DNA of 64,000 nt from Guadua angustifolia (taxonomy: Eukaryota > Streptophyta > Magnoliopsida > Poales > Poaceae). The stretch lies in NCBI GenBank assembly GCA_036346375.1, contig CM070501.1, forward strand, positions 54,291,326 through 54,355,325, read 5' to 3'. Shown here piece by piece: positions 10,568 through 22,780 of this stretch (the first letter of the stretch is position 1; every line of letters begins with the position of its first letter). A program made the translations under genes and the position numbers. The notes below the pieces were generated by a model. The model made no database searches, was not told the DNA's origin, and worked only from the letters and a program-made list of their open reading frames with translations.

Positions 10568-13500
10568 TCATATATCACTCCAGTTATCATCATCACCTCC
10601 CTCATCACTGGCCACAGCCTGCTAAAATAGATGTAATCAGGGGAAAAACATAGAATAGCCCAAAAACCGAAATGAAGGGAAAAAACTGCACACCTGGCGG
10701 ATTGCATTCGCCTTCTCCAAAATCGCTACAACGTTGGAATTGGTGGTGGACTGTGATGAGGTGTTTGTCTTAGATGTGTTTGTTCGTCTTAAATTGAAAG
10801 TCTGCATCATATAAACACATTAGCAAACTAGTGCTCAAAGTGAGTGTGGCACTCTAGTCTAGTGCATCGTGTTGCGAGTGCAGACAGACAAGAATGCAAG
10901 TACAACAGTCCATAAAACTGAGATACCTTGCTCCTGATTTGCTGAAGCAACCCCTCCCTTTCATCCAGGCTTTTAACATCACTGCCTACATCTTTTGACT
11001 TTTCATGTCCATTCAGCTTCTGCCAGTCTGGCTGCAATATTTTGTTAGGTAAAATGAACAGAAACATCAGTATTGTAGACAACAATCAAAAGCTACAAAC
11101 TTGGTAACGAGCTTTCAAGTTCAAAAATCTACTCATCATTATCAGAAACACTACTTGTTTTAGTTGATAAAACAAAAGACCATAGAACTTACGTGCTATA
11201 TTGAGACATGATACTCGGGTACTAAGCGCTCAACAGCACTATGGGGTCAGATAAATATGTTATGCCCACAACATAACAGGGGGCTTTGCAACTAAGGAGG
11301 CTGCATGGATGAGAGGGAGTAAGGGACACACCAGCAACATGTCCTCCTATGAGGGCAGTATTCCAAATTGCTCGAGTTATGAAAATACCTACAGTATAGG
11401 CTGCAAAGAGAAGCAGCATTTCCACGACTTACGAATTCTAACTATAAAGAGGGTAAATAGGCATGTGTGATCCGAATTCGTTTCAGTTTCGTTTCCTACT
11501 TCAACTCAAGAGTTCTACTCCCACAAAGAGTCCTTTATATTCCCATTTAACTACATCCATGTAGTCTATAGAAAGAGAATAACCTTCATTATAAAACATC
11601 TCATCAAATATTGATATTTGTCTAGGTGTGTCCGTGGTTTTTCCCGAAAGGGTTTTCCACGTTAAATCCTTATCTCTCGTTCTTTTGATCATCTATTTTT
11701 TCTGTGCATTTTATTACAGCATGCGTATTAACTTCTTCATTCTCTGAACATACATTGAAATAAACTTGCTTTCCTGCAGTGACGGATCCAAGACTTTGAC
11801 CCTGTGGGGTCTAACCACACGTATTACAAACATGAGGTGTTCTTTCCTCTCTCTCTTTTTTGTGGCATTTTTTGCCAACCATCAGTTATATCAACCAATT
11901 TTACCAAAGAAATCCAAAAACTGTGAGGTCACTCACAGGTCATAACGTGGGTTCACCACTCCTTTCTTTTGAACTAATTTTTCCACACAAAAAAGTAACA
12001 AAACTATGAAATCATAGAGAATAATAGAACATTTTTTTCCTTTAAAGAAAGAGTGAACCAAACCTTATCCCTGATTTGTTGAAGCAAGCTTGATTTGATC
12101 TCGATGATACTAGGAAAATTACTCATTTCTTTTACCGCATCAACTTCGTGATCTTTCTGCATACACCAAGTTAATATAATGTCATCAAAAAGAGACAGGA
12201 GCTACTATTGACACAAAATTTTTCAAAACAGGGTAAAACGAAGATATGAGCCATACCACTTCCTTAGCATGTCCTTGTGGATCTGGGGGTGCAAATGGTG
12301 GGAGATGTTCTTCCTGCACAGTAGCATGCACAGTTGGTAGACTTGAGTCGTTGTTAAGCATATCTTTAGCTGTAGTGCCTCTTTCTTCTTCTAGAGAAGC
12401 TGTTTGTCTCATCGTCCTCCACTGCATTGGGGGAAGGGGAGGTGGTGGTGGCAACTGATCTTCATCTGGTGATAAATTTACCGGATCATTGGGAATGAAC
12501 GCATCCCCATTTTGATGATTGTTTGTGGACATCAAAGTGTCAAAGATAGGAAGTTCTCCAGCAGGATGGGATTCTAACGTGGCTAGTCCATTATGATCTT
12601 CAATATCTGCAAGTGAAACAGTGGACTTCATACCAGATAAGTTCATTTGCTCAAATCCCATATAGCTAGAGATAGGTGTGGCGGAGGATCCTATCTGATT
12701 TGAATCATTATACAGTTCATGATCCTCCAATCCAATTGAATCTTCCTGATCCCACAACTCAGAGTTCGAATATAAACGTGGACTTAGATCATCGTATGAA
12801 GAATAGCTATAAGATCTACCAAAAGTGTCATCTTCTGATTCAGAACAACTACCAGGCTGTGGAACAGAAGACCCTGGAAGTAAGTGAAATGTCGGTAACA
12901 TCACATCATCAGAATTTTCATGAAGACTGCCATCAGAGAAATCTAGATTCAATTTTGACATTTCAAATGCACTCATAGGGTGAAAAGATATTTTCATATA
13001 CTCAAGTGGCGGAGATGATTTCTCAGAGTGATGGCAACTAGAGAAGATTGACGATTTGGGCAGTCCATTCATGCCATTTTCTGTTTTCTTCTCAAATTGA
13101 GATCCCTCGAATACTGGTGCTATAGTAGAATCTAGGGTGGATTCATCGTTTGCATCAGTGTTCACTCTCCCAGATGACATAGGAAGATCAGCATATTTGG
13201 GAGAAGTTCTTTTCTGAAGTGTATTATAAAGAAATCTTTGTGCAATGCTTGAAAAGCTTGATGCAGACACCACATGCATGTTATTCCTTCCAGCCATGTC
13301 AGTGGCAGAGTACATTCCAGCACCATTTTCAGTATTATCTTCAGATTCTAGGAGCTCGCTTATTGAAGTTTGCTTGCCAATCATATTTTTGTGCTCACTG
13401 TGTTCAAAAGATGTGGAACAAACTGAAGGCCCATCTATTTGACTAAAAACTGTATCAGGTGTTCTTACTGCTGATTGATTAGCCTCTGAGCTGTTCTGGC

Positions 13501-16500
13501 TTGCAGAACCAGGACGGATACCGACAAGTTTCCCCACGAAGCTGCTGGTAATTGACACATTTCCATTTGGAACATCTACCACAGCTGATTCAGTAGGCTT
13601 TGAACAATGTAGTTCAGTGTGTTCAGTTGAATGGTTATGCTGAGGTTCTTTACAACCAGGTATGGTATCCTCCCTTGGACCATCTTGGGCACCAAATACT
13701 GGAGGTTTAGATGGTTCCAGTCCAAAGAGCCCAGCGTTTGTCCAGAGCTTAATAGAAGATACTCCAATAGAACTGGTAGGGGCATTTGGTGGAAGGTCTC
13801 GTGTTGCACATCCATTCTCCAATGACTCATTTAGAGGCATGGTCTGTGAATTAGACACTTCAGCCGCACCACAACCACCAACTTCCTCATCATTCTTTCC
13901 AGGATAATCCTGAGGCCTCCTTTCTGAAACAACAAAAGAGTCACCAATGGTATCATCAGGTAAGATTTTAGCAGCAGATGTCTCGTTAGTCGACATATAG
14001 GAAATAGTAGGTTGGGATACAACACAAAAAGTGCCTTCGTCCATACTTTCTCCAGAAACATCTTCTGCGTTACTCTCTGGAGTTTGATTGGCCACGGAAA
14101 GCTCTTTCTTGAGAGAAATAATTGTATAGGCTGACAGCCCTGATTCTGAAGTCTCAGCATAATCTCTGGGAGCATCTTCTGCCTTACTATCAGAAATTTC
14201 ATTGGCACCAGGAGACCTTTGATTGGGCGGTGTAGCTGTATAGGCTTGCAATGCCGGCTCTGAAATCTCAGAAGGGTCTCCAGGAGCATCCTCTGTATTA
14301 TGCTCAGGGATATTAGTGGCAACAGATGACTCTTTATTGGGAGGTATAGCTGTATAACCTGACAATGCTGGCTGTGAAACATCAGGAGCATCTGCACCAG
14401 ACAAACTAGGAAAATCAGCTGTTCTTTCAAAAATATGAGACAAACCAGGGTCCCAACCTGTATCAGGAAATTCAGAAACAGAAGAATCAGGAAGCTGTGA
14501 AATAATATTATCTACTGACTCCACTTGAGGCGCATGACTATTGAAGGAAGGTACTGCCCTCACTCGACTTTTAGATTGAAATTCAGCTTCAGTCTCTGTC
14601 TCAGATTCAAGTGTGTTAAGTGCATCCATGTAGTTGTCTGCTTCACTGGGGACTTCATCATGGTGGTTTAAGCCTGATGACAGTAATAACAATTTTGCCT
14701 TTTGAAGTAAGGCCTCTTGCTGCTCCAATGTCTCCATCTCCCCATGGTCAATTTCTTGCCGCCCAGGGCTAATACATATAGGTTCTGCATCTTTAGCCTT
14801 ATCCATGACAACATCATCACAGTAGACAGAACTTGTAGACATGATAATTGCAGCCTTTTCATCCCATTTAACAGGTGACCTAGCAACCATCTCATCTTGC
14901 TTCAAATCATCACCCAGATCATCCACACTGCTACTGTTAGGTAGGATGGGTGAAGAGGCATCACTAAGCTTGTGCAGATTAATATTTGACAGCTTGTCAT
15001 GACCATCCTCATGAGGAACTACAGAAGGCTTTGTATCTAAAACTTGTTCTACGAAACTCAGCCGTGTCTTCAAACTAAACGAAGAAGATCTGCTTATATT
15101 GTCAGGGTTAGATCTTGCATCAGGTGTAGATCTATGCTCTGAAAAGCTCTGGCCATCGGTGCTGGGAGATGCAAACTGCCTGCTGGCAAAATACACTATT
15201 AAGAATGCTGTTCTAGATGTATCATTTGAATATACGAAAAAAAAGGTTCTGGGGGATCCAAATAGGTATGCAATTCTTGTATCTTCGAGTTTGCGATTTG
15301 TGTGCAAAACCTGCTGGTAAGTTGAATAGCAGTGAGTGCTCGCTGCAATTCACCATTCCTATGCTTGGATGTGGCTTGTCCAAGATATGGTTCCTTCATG
15401 CGTGATCCTTTTCTCTGTCCAAGTTCATTAGATTTATCAAATCTTTCTACATAGAGTTACCAACATGACAAAAGATTGCATCTGCCAAACTAACATCAAC
15501 AAGCCACGAACATTCAATTACAGAGAAATGAAGTACTGTAGCTCACTAGCTCAGCTACGCATTTAGCAATTATTAAAGATTTCCTTACAGGCTTAACATC
15601 TACAAAGCTAAACATGACCATATAAAAGGAGTTTTGAAAGACATTTGAGCACAAGCACATATTCAATTCTTCTTGATCTTTTACAGGAATCACTATTTCT
15701 TGCTTATACGAGAAAATTAACTATTATGATAAAACATGGTGACACCATAGTCATTGTTTCCCATGTCTCTCAAAAGATAAAATATTACATAACAGTTCAT
15801 AGGAAAAATTCAGACTTCTGCCCAAACTTGGTGTGAATCAAATAATGGTGGCTTCTAATTTTTTATTTTAGATTAGTACGTAATAGTGGTTCAGTTGATA
15901 TGTTTGCCCATAGAGTAGAATGGAGCAGCAACACCATACATAAATTGACTGGATGTTAGTTGTGCCTGTGTGTTACAGTTTAAGATAGCTAATCACAGAC
16001 ATTGATCTTCAGATGCAGAAAATAAAGTAAATAGAACCTTGATTTTCTGAGATCTCTTTTCTCTCTGGAGATTTCCAGTCATGTCTGCTCTCATCATATC
16101 CCACGCTTTCTTGAAGTAGGATGGATCAGAATATCTCTTCAAACAAGCCCCAGCACCAGCATTATCAAATCTGAAAGACAATCATGTTAGATACCGCAAA
16201 GCACTTGAATGGAGAACAATCGATCCTTACTTATCAAGAAGGTAAAGTCGTGGTGGGTCTCGACATTCTTCATAGGAATCCATCATAAACCGAGGAAGAT
16301 CACTTGATAGCAGGTGATTTTGCTCATTTTGAAGTTGTGTGTGCCAATCAGAGCCTGCGTTTTACCAGCAAATTATGTAAAACTGCAAGATAATATTTTA
16401 ACCAAATTATTGGATAAGGGAATGAGACATTCAATTATGAGACTACATTAGAAATGCCATCTTGTACCATTGGGATCTACTAATGGTAAAGCTAAAGCTA

Positions 16501-18221
16501 TTAAAATTCATTACCAACAACCAGGGCTGCTCTGACACCCTGGCCAGTTTAACTTATTACCAAAAAAGGATTATACTGATTTAGTGACACCAACCTCAAT
16601 CAATTGGCATTTTTTTGTAAGTTTGCCCATGTTTCAGGTTGGCATTTGGTGATACAGCTATCAATCTCATGAAGATTACCATCAGTCAACTTCAACTAGT
16701 ATCAGTTTATTCTGACGAGTTTGTAGACAAATCAATGCAATTAAATGGGCAAGATGAGTATTGACGATTTAAATGCGCATGGGAACGTTTTTTATACTCG
16801 TTTGCACAATATATTGACAATGATGAAGGAATTACCTGGTACATAAGCAAAATGTATATGACTCTTCTGATTCTTCACAGCCTTTTCAAGAGATGGAAGT
16901 GCTGCTTCAATGTTCTGTACTCGAGTCAGCACCCTACGCCCCCTAGCAGATGTAGTTATAACTTGCTCATGTAGGTCGTGAAAAACATCTGCCGCAAATC
17001 TGATATGACCAAAGTATATCTTAGGCAAAGTAAACTAAATGTTAACAACTTAACATGACAGATAAAGGAGTTAACAACATTCATTGAAGCCAACTGAAAG
17101 CTAGCAGATCAATTCTACCACATTGCTATGAAACATATGGCAACCAAAAAAGAAAAAAAAAGAAACGTGGTAAAAGCAAGCAGGGCAATAATCAAAAACA
17201 AAGTGACAAAAACATTAATAGCCAAAAACAACTTCCTAAGAATTGTGATAGCTTTTGATCAACAAGCAATGGAAATTGTCAACAGCCATGGAAACACTCA
17301 AACCAGAATTAGCAAAGATTCCTCTAGCACAAACATTCAACAACATCTATCCCTAAATGCACCCAATCACCCACTAGTCCATCCGAAACGGGAACATTTC
17401 AGAATCACCGGCCATATCATAAAGAAAAGAAGGGAAACTTTCTGCAACATAAACTCTTGCTAACATGACATCTTACCGAAAACCTCTGTGTCATACCCAA
17501 AATACACCAATAATTCCTACCGATTCAGCAAAGCACACCTCCCAAACCGAGCAAATGCGGCCAAAAGCCATGTAAATCATAGCGGATGCGTCATATGCCG
17601 CTCCAAAAACGTGAAACTGGGCACTAACCAATTCAATCCTAACACAAGATCTCAGGACATAAGCACAAATGCCACCAGTGCCAAAAAAGACGTATCCAGT
17701 TCCTACCAGGCAACGCCGCAATTTCTCAATAACCGGCACGCAGAAACCCTGCTATAATACCTAGAATCCGGCACTGCACTCCAGCCTAATCGAATCCAAC
17801 CACCTCAACGCCAGATTCCGCCCCCTCCTAATCACTCCAATCCTAAGCACAAAACAAACCCCAGCTTTCGGTTCTCACGAACCAGCGCCCATACCCTGCC
17901 CCGGCACAGCAGCTGCCAGCCAAAATCACCACACACGGTGTGCACCAGATCCCACCCTGGAACCGCGCGCCGAATCGAGCCACGCGCAAATCGGACCGCG
18001 AGGCAGCGACGGAGAGAAAGGGGGGCGGCTTACTCCGCGAGATCTCCGAGCTGGCGCAGGATCCCGACGAGCCCTGCAACGGCGACTCCCTCGAGCAGTG
18101 CCTTGGGCTCCGCCTCCCCGCCGATTCTCTTCGCAGCTTCCCCTCCGCTGCCGCCGGCCCCGTACAGCTCGGGGTCTCCCAGCCCCACCTCATTCCGCAC
18201 CTCGAACCTCACCAGCGGCAT
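10568..18221 (-). CDS. SCAR: SCAR/WAVE family protein (SCAR-like), complete, 10 exons
   Basis: Plant SCAR/WAVE subunit, which activates the ARP2/3 complex to nucleate branched actin at the cell cortex. Exons inferred from homology: 18221-18034, 16999-16836, 16354-16231, 16170-16038, 15414-15311, 15179-12257, 12156-12064, 11031-10927, 10801-10694, 10618-10568. All phases agree, giving about 1330 aa. Exons 1-5 (residues 1-237) form the SCAR homology domain, starting MPLVRFEVRNEVGLG and including SARGRRVLTRVQNIEAALP and FDNAGAGACLKRYSDP. Exon 6 (238-1212) is a long, Ser-rich, probably disordered linker ending in PPPPPLPPMQWRTMRQ. Exons 7-10 are the VCA tail: LLQQIRDK, then LLQQIRSK-TFNLRRT (WH2-like), VVAILEKANAIRQAVA (central), and acidic DEGGDDDNWSDI with the conserved Trp. 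The size matches what I recall of rice SCAR-like protein 2. The start is ATG 18221; an in-frame GTG two codons upstream was not used. Confidence 0.95.
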
Positions 18222-18620
18222 CTGCACCCTCCCACCGCCTCCTCAGCGCCGAGGCGCAGCAGCCCTCATGCTATAAATGCGACACCGCAACGGCTACTTT
18301 TTGCGGGAGGTGGGCGACGAAGTGGGAGCAGGTGCGCGCCGACTCTGGGAGGGTGGGAGGCGTCACAGGTTGCCGCCTCCGCAAGGAAGAGGAGGAGGAG
18401 GAGGCGAGGAGGGCTGAGGAGTGGAGGCGACGCCGACCCGTGGCGAGCGCAGCGGAGGGAGGAGCGCGTCGGTCTCCGACAAGGTGCGGGGCGAAAGGGA
18501 CCGGGGTTGGTGTCTAGTACTCTAGTAGGAGCGGGGCGGAGCGGAGCGGCCGGTGCCCATAATCCTGTTCTGTTCCATTTTTTTGTGCTTTGGCTCGAGA
18601 CCAGTGCTGCGGAAGTGCGC
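18222..18620 (-). promoter_or_regulatory. SCAR 5' leader and proximal upstream region
   Basis: This GC-rich, CT-rich stretch (minus strand) lies directly upstream of the SCAR ATG and fits a 5' UTR and promoter. Overlapping frames on both strands are compositional. No TATA box was assigned. Confidence 0.35.
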
Positions 18621-19932
18621 AAGAAGCTTATTTCAAATGGTGACATGTTCCATCTGTCACAGATTGATGATTTATTTTGTTATAGATAGGGTAAAAAAAT
18701 TGAAATTCGAAATTCGTCTCAAAATTCACGGTACGGTTTTCGTAAAAACCGCGTGAAAAATCACTCAAAAACCGAAAAGTTTAAAAATCAAAAAAAATTT
18801 GAAAAATAAAAAACCACTTGGTTTTCACCGTTTGAATGTTCTTTGAAAATAGTTTTGAGCGGTTTTTCAACAAAAACACATAATTTTTTAAAAAAAATTT
18901 AATTTTTTTTATTATAACGGTTTACCGAGCGGTTTTTTATTTCGAACCGGAACGGTAAAGTCTTTTGTAAACCATGGTTATAGGTTTATTAGGTTAATAA
19001 TGTGCAGGTTTCTATCCTTATTGACATAGATATAATTTTTTAAAAAAATCAGCATATTATTTTTATAAAATAATTTTAAAATATAATATTACTTTTTAAA
19101 AAAATTGGAAGCGTTGGTGTTTACGCTGTTTTCAGCCATGTTTTTCGGTTTCCCACAATCGTCTCTTTTTGCGTCCGGTGAGAGAGATCAAATCCAGTCT
19201 AAGTGTAGCTAAACGATAGCACAGATAATTAAGAGTACTGTTTAGAAAATACTACAGTCCACCTACCAGTGCAGCATTACACTTTAGCCGACCTTATCGC
19301 ACGAAACACATCGTTCGTCACCTTAATCTTAACTCGGAGTCCCTTCACCACTGCACGTGAACCTTTCCGCCGGGGGTGTGGTGGACTTTGAGATCCAACT
19401 TGGGAGTTGGGACATTCGTTTTGTGCTTGCCGGTGTGATCACGTCAACTGTGATTTTTTTTTTTTGGGTTCATCGATCATCACCCATTCACCCTAGGTAG
19501 AAACATGAGAAAATGTTTGGGTGAAATGGGATGTTCATTGTAGATGTGTCAATTACTTTTTTTATTTTTTCATTCAATAGGATATTTATTTTATAGAGTT
19601 TTGCAAAAACTACTGCAGATAATCTATTGCTGGTTTTTTGCCCTTGGGAGGTTGGGTTCTTAAGCCAGGACTAATTATTGGAAGTACTGTTTATAGGATA
19701 GTACTATACTAAAGTATCATGTAGGCTTTCTTGTAGTACTTGAGATCTAACGTAACTAATGATGGCGGTAGAGTGGGTAACAGTAGCGTTCAACGATCCT
19801 GGCTATAATTTAGCAAGAGGAACACATCGTATTTATGTGATTTCATGGCACATGGAGACAACGTGATTACTGCACGGTGGAAATTCTAGTAGATTTTGTG
19901 ATAAAATAGGAAGAAATTTCCATGCAGTAGTA
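18621..19932. other. Intergenic AT-rich repeat debris
   Basis: 18700-18980 carries repeated aaaccg/cggttt phrases in both orientations, as seen in hAT-type termini. The rest has no recognisable gene. Confidence 0.35.
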
Positions 19933-21089
19933 TCTATACTAATATATAAATTAGCAGTTGGTGGCAGCGGTCCGTCGTTCTTCCTAGCCTTCCTCCTAGT
20001 CATATCCCTAATAATGGCAGGTCATTATAGCTAATTATTCTTTCTCGATTTTACATTACCATATCTCTAAATATGACTTATTATTATAGCAAAATCCCTG
20101 ATTATTGCTGGCAATTAATAACCGGCCAATCATTTCTTTTGTATTCATTTAAGATCTCCCATGTCGTGCCGCCGCGGCGAATGAACTCGATGAACTGATT
20201 AATAAGTAACGAACCGACGTACATGGCCGTGAGGTGCAGGAGGCCGAGCGCCGTGGTCGTGAGTAATCGCGGTCGGCGATGACCAGAGCGCGACGCCACG
20301 GTGCCGTGACCCGCCATGCTGCCGCTTGGATGTGAACAAAGCGTACGATGCATCGGTGCGGTTGCCCGGCGACACCGGTGAGACATCGTCGACGGTAAGA
20401 GTCATTGGCATATCCCTTGGAGATAAACGGGTTGATTCAGCTGAACGTCGCGAGAGAGAGGAACGACGCAGCGGCGCATGACGTAGAGGGCGCCTCGACG
20501 CTGATGTTTTCTGGTTCACCTTCATGGGCTCCGGCATCATGGCTGGTGAAGCCAGTGATGGCTAAGTACGCCAGAGGCATGGAGACGAGTAGGCTGGCAA
20601 AGGCAAGAGGGTTATCTGGGAAGAGTAGCGAATCGTCGGCGCAGCGAACCACAGCCGAAGCGGAGAAGAGCACGGCACCGAGGGCGGTGGCGATCCAAAA
20701 GACGCGAAGGTGCAAAGGCTGGGCGGCGGCGGTGGTCTCTTTCTCCGAGGCGACTGACCATGCGGCCATGGCATGCACGACGAAGTGGACGGCAAGGAAG
20801 GCGGACTCCACAGCATGCGCTGCAGGCATGGCGAGAGGAAGAGGAACGCGATCTGGTAATATAAATTGCAAAAAGAGATAAAAATGATTGATTGATTTTT
20901 GATATTGGTAATATATATTGCTACACGATAATATATTTGGTTTTAATTCATCAAGAAAAAACCATAAAAACTTTTGTAATTGGGAGAAATAGATATTTGA
21001 TCTTGTAGCACAATTTTCTTTTATTGCTTGATCTTTATGTTTCGTTACTAATTTTATTTTTCGTAGCAACGCATGGGCATTGATCTAGT
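19933..21089 (+). mobile_element. Non-autonomous Helitron with a captured gene fragment
   Basis: The 5' end TCTATACTAATATATAAA starts at 19933 after an A. The 3' end GCATGGGCATTGATCTAGT stops at 21089 before a T. This matches grass Helitrons: 5' TC, 3' CTRR (here CTAGT), a GCAACGCA-GGGC-type subterminal sequence, insertion between A and T, and no target duplication. The subterminal hairpin is weak. The element is 1157 bp and encodes no Rep/helicase. Nearly all its GC-rich interior is an antisense ABC-transporter fragment. Confidence 0.8.
20105..20880 (-). pseudogene. ABCC (MRP-type) transporter fragment, broken
   Basis: Read on the minus strand, this resembles the N-terminal region of a plant ABC transporter C family protein: a hydrophobic TMD0-like part (HLRVFWIATALGAVLFSASA; LLVSMPLAYLAITGF), then AASFLSLATFS-stop-INPFISKGYA, then DDVSPVSPGNRTDASYALF, then AMYVGSLLINQFIEFIRRGG. 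The family has Trp in the SLATFSWINPLISKG motif; here TGG has become TGA (20437-20439). At least two frame changes follow. No nucleotide-binding domain is present. It lies wholly inside the Helitron at 19933-21089, so it is best explained as a captured fragment and not a local gene. The exact family member is uncertain. Confidence 0.75.
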
Positions 21090-21204
21090 TTTCTCTTACT
21101 CCAATCCACGCTGAGACTGAACCCTTAATACCGACATCTAAATTGGAATATACTGTATAACTGAATTACACACCGAAAGAACATGGCATGTATTATTTCT
21201 GATG

Positions 21205-21976
21205 GACTCAAGGGTGTCATGTCGGGTCGGGTCGACCAGCAGACAGGTCTATCATGCTTCAGACTTGAACTGCGGCGGCCACGACGGACTGTCAGACTGG
21301 CATGCATTGTGGTAAGATCTGCCCGGCCACCTTCTATGAGCCAGACACGGCCTATTTACGCTTTAGATCGCTTTATGTGCGACTGCCAAGACCCGACCTA
21401 TTTGCACTATTGCAACAAGAGAAAAGGAGCCGGAGACGCATGGAGTTGAGGCAGTGGACGCAAATAATATGAGAAAAAAGAATTAAATTTTATTTATTCT
21501 TCAACAGTTACATAGAGCGAGGGACTATATTGAACACTAACGAGGAGGGGGGCAATATGCGAGAAAGAGAGTGTGCAAGACAAATGAGAGAGGTTGAGAG
21601 GGACCGCGAGAAAGCAATTTCTTGCACCGTCTCTCTCAGCTCTCTCTCCTCTTTTGCCCGTCTCTCTCAGGTGTCGGCAGCGGGGGTGGCGTCTATGCTA
21701 CTGAATGCATCTGTGGTGCTCATACTATGTGAGTCGGTGACTTTCATGCTATGCTTCTTCCTCATGCCCTAGGTCATCGAGTCTGATACGACTCGTTCTA
21801 CAATATCATGTGCCGCCCATCGTGCTCGATTTTCAGACCCGGCACGGACCCCATACTACAGTGTCGTGCCGCCCCAATACGGCCCACTTTGTGCCAGATC
21901 GGGCTTTTGACTGGACCATAACGCCATATCTCAGACCGGCCCAAAAGAGCCCGGCCCGAGTGCTCACCTCTAGATC
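21205..21976. mobile_element. Non-autonomous hAT-like element, copy A
   Basis: The left end (gggtgtcatgtcgggtcggg) and right end (gcccgagtgctcacctcta) are imperfectly inverted. The internal order (cggcc-rich end, ggagttgag, a gag/ctc-rich core with tctctctcag, then gtgtcgtgcc) is shared with the element at 36607-37337. There is no transposase, and I could not find a convincing target duplication. The superfamily call is an inference. Confidence 0.5.
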
Positions 21977-22417
21977 CAATCCATGTTTGATTTCACGGGA
22001 TATCCAAATTGGTTTTTGAGGAACATGAATACTATCATGGTCCTCTTCGTTTCAGCTTTTTGGTTATGGATTCTGAATTATAAGAGAAGTTGCTTCTGAA
22101 TGCGAGAGAATTGAGCTGGGCCAATTGCGATTTTTAGGTTCCGGAACAGACCGACGAGAATCAGTAAGAATCAGTGAGAATCAAGTTTCAGCTGGATTCT
22201 GATTCTATGTAGAGGACAACTTCTGATTATAGGAGAAACTGTCCATAATACTTCCGTTCAACAGATAATTTGCTTTTTTTAAATAGAAACAGAAACAGAA
22301 ACGAATAGGGCCTAAACGGTAGAATAACCATTGTTTGACCTGAATCTTGATGCCTCGGTCCTGGGATCGTAGTGGAATTTGGAAGTTTAACCTTATAAAC
22401 AGGGAAAAATATCCTGT
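21977..22417. other. Intergenic, no gene recognised
   Basis: Repeats of gagaatcag and gattctgaatta hint at a small decayed MITE at 22040-22260. Nothing else is supportable. Confidence 0.3.
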
Positions 22418-22780
22418 GCAATCACCCCTCCCGGTGAAACCACGGTGCAACTGAACTAAAAAAAGTTTCAAAAAATTCTGAAAAAAATCATGGATGTACA
22501 TCTCAACTTACCCCACCTACATATAAAATTTCATGATCAAATTCATCTTATACTAGCAGTTACAAAAAAGACAAATTTAGCATGAACAGTGATTTTTACT
22601 GTTTATCACTATTCATTTTGCTGCTTGTTTTTTTGTAACCGCTAGTATAGGATGAATTTGATCATGAAATTTTATATGTAGGTGGGGTAAGTTGAGATGT
22701 ACATCCATGATTTTTTTCAGAATTTTTTCAAACTTTTTTAGCTCAACAGACTGCTGCTTTCACTTGAAGGGTTGCACCGG
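22418..22780. mobile_element. Foldback MITE with about 140-bp inverted arms
   Basis: The left arm (about 22453-22590, including catggatgtacatctcaact and ctacatataaaatttcatga) is repeated in inverse at about 22610-22747 with few differences. The outer parts (cggtgcaac) are also inverted. The centre is cagtgatttttactgttta. A transcript could form a long hairpin. There is no coding content. Confidence 0.75.

Noticed and set aside
11765..11965. A hAT element in SCAR intron 7 starting cagtgacggatccaaga
   Set aside because: It has only one end resembling the 44173 element. No matching right end or target duplication was found.
17128..17757. Two plus-strand frames of 111 and 89 codons
   Set aside because: They lie within the first SCAR intron (17000-18033), are low-complexity Lys/Asn-rich, and match nothing I know.
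17843..18689. Plus-strand frames up to 249 codons at the SCAR first exon
   Set aside because: They overlap the SCAR first exon and leader antisense; GC-rich composition explains them.
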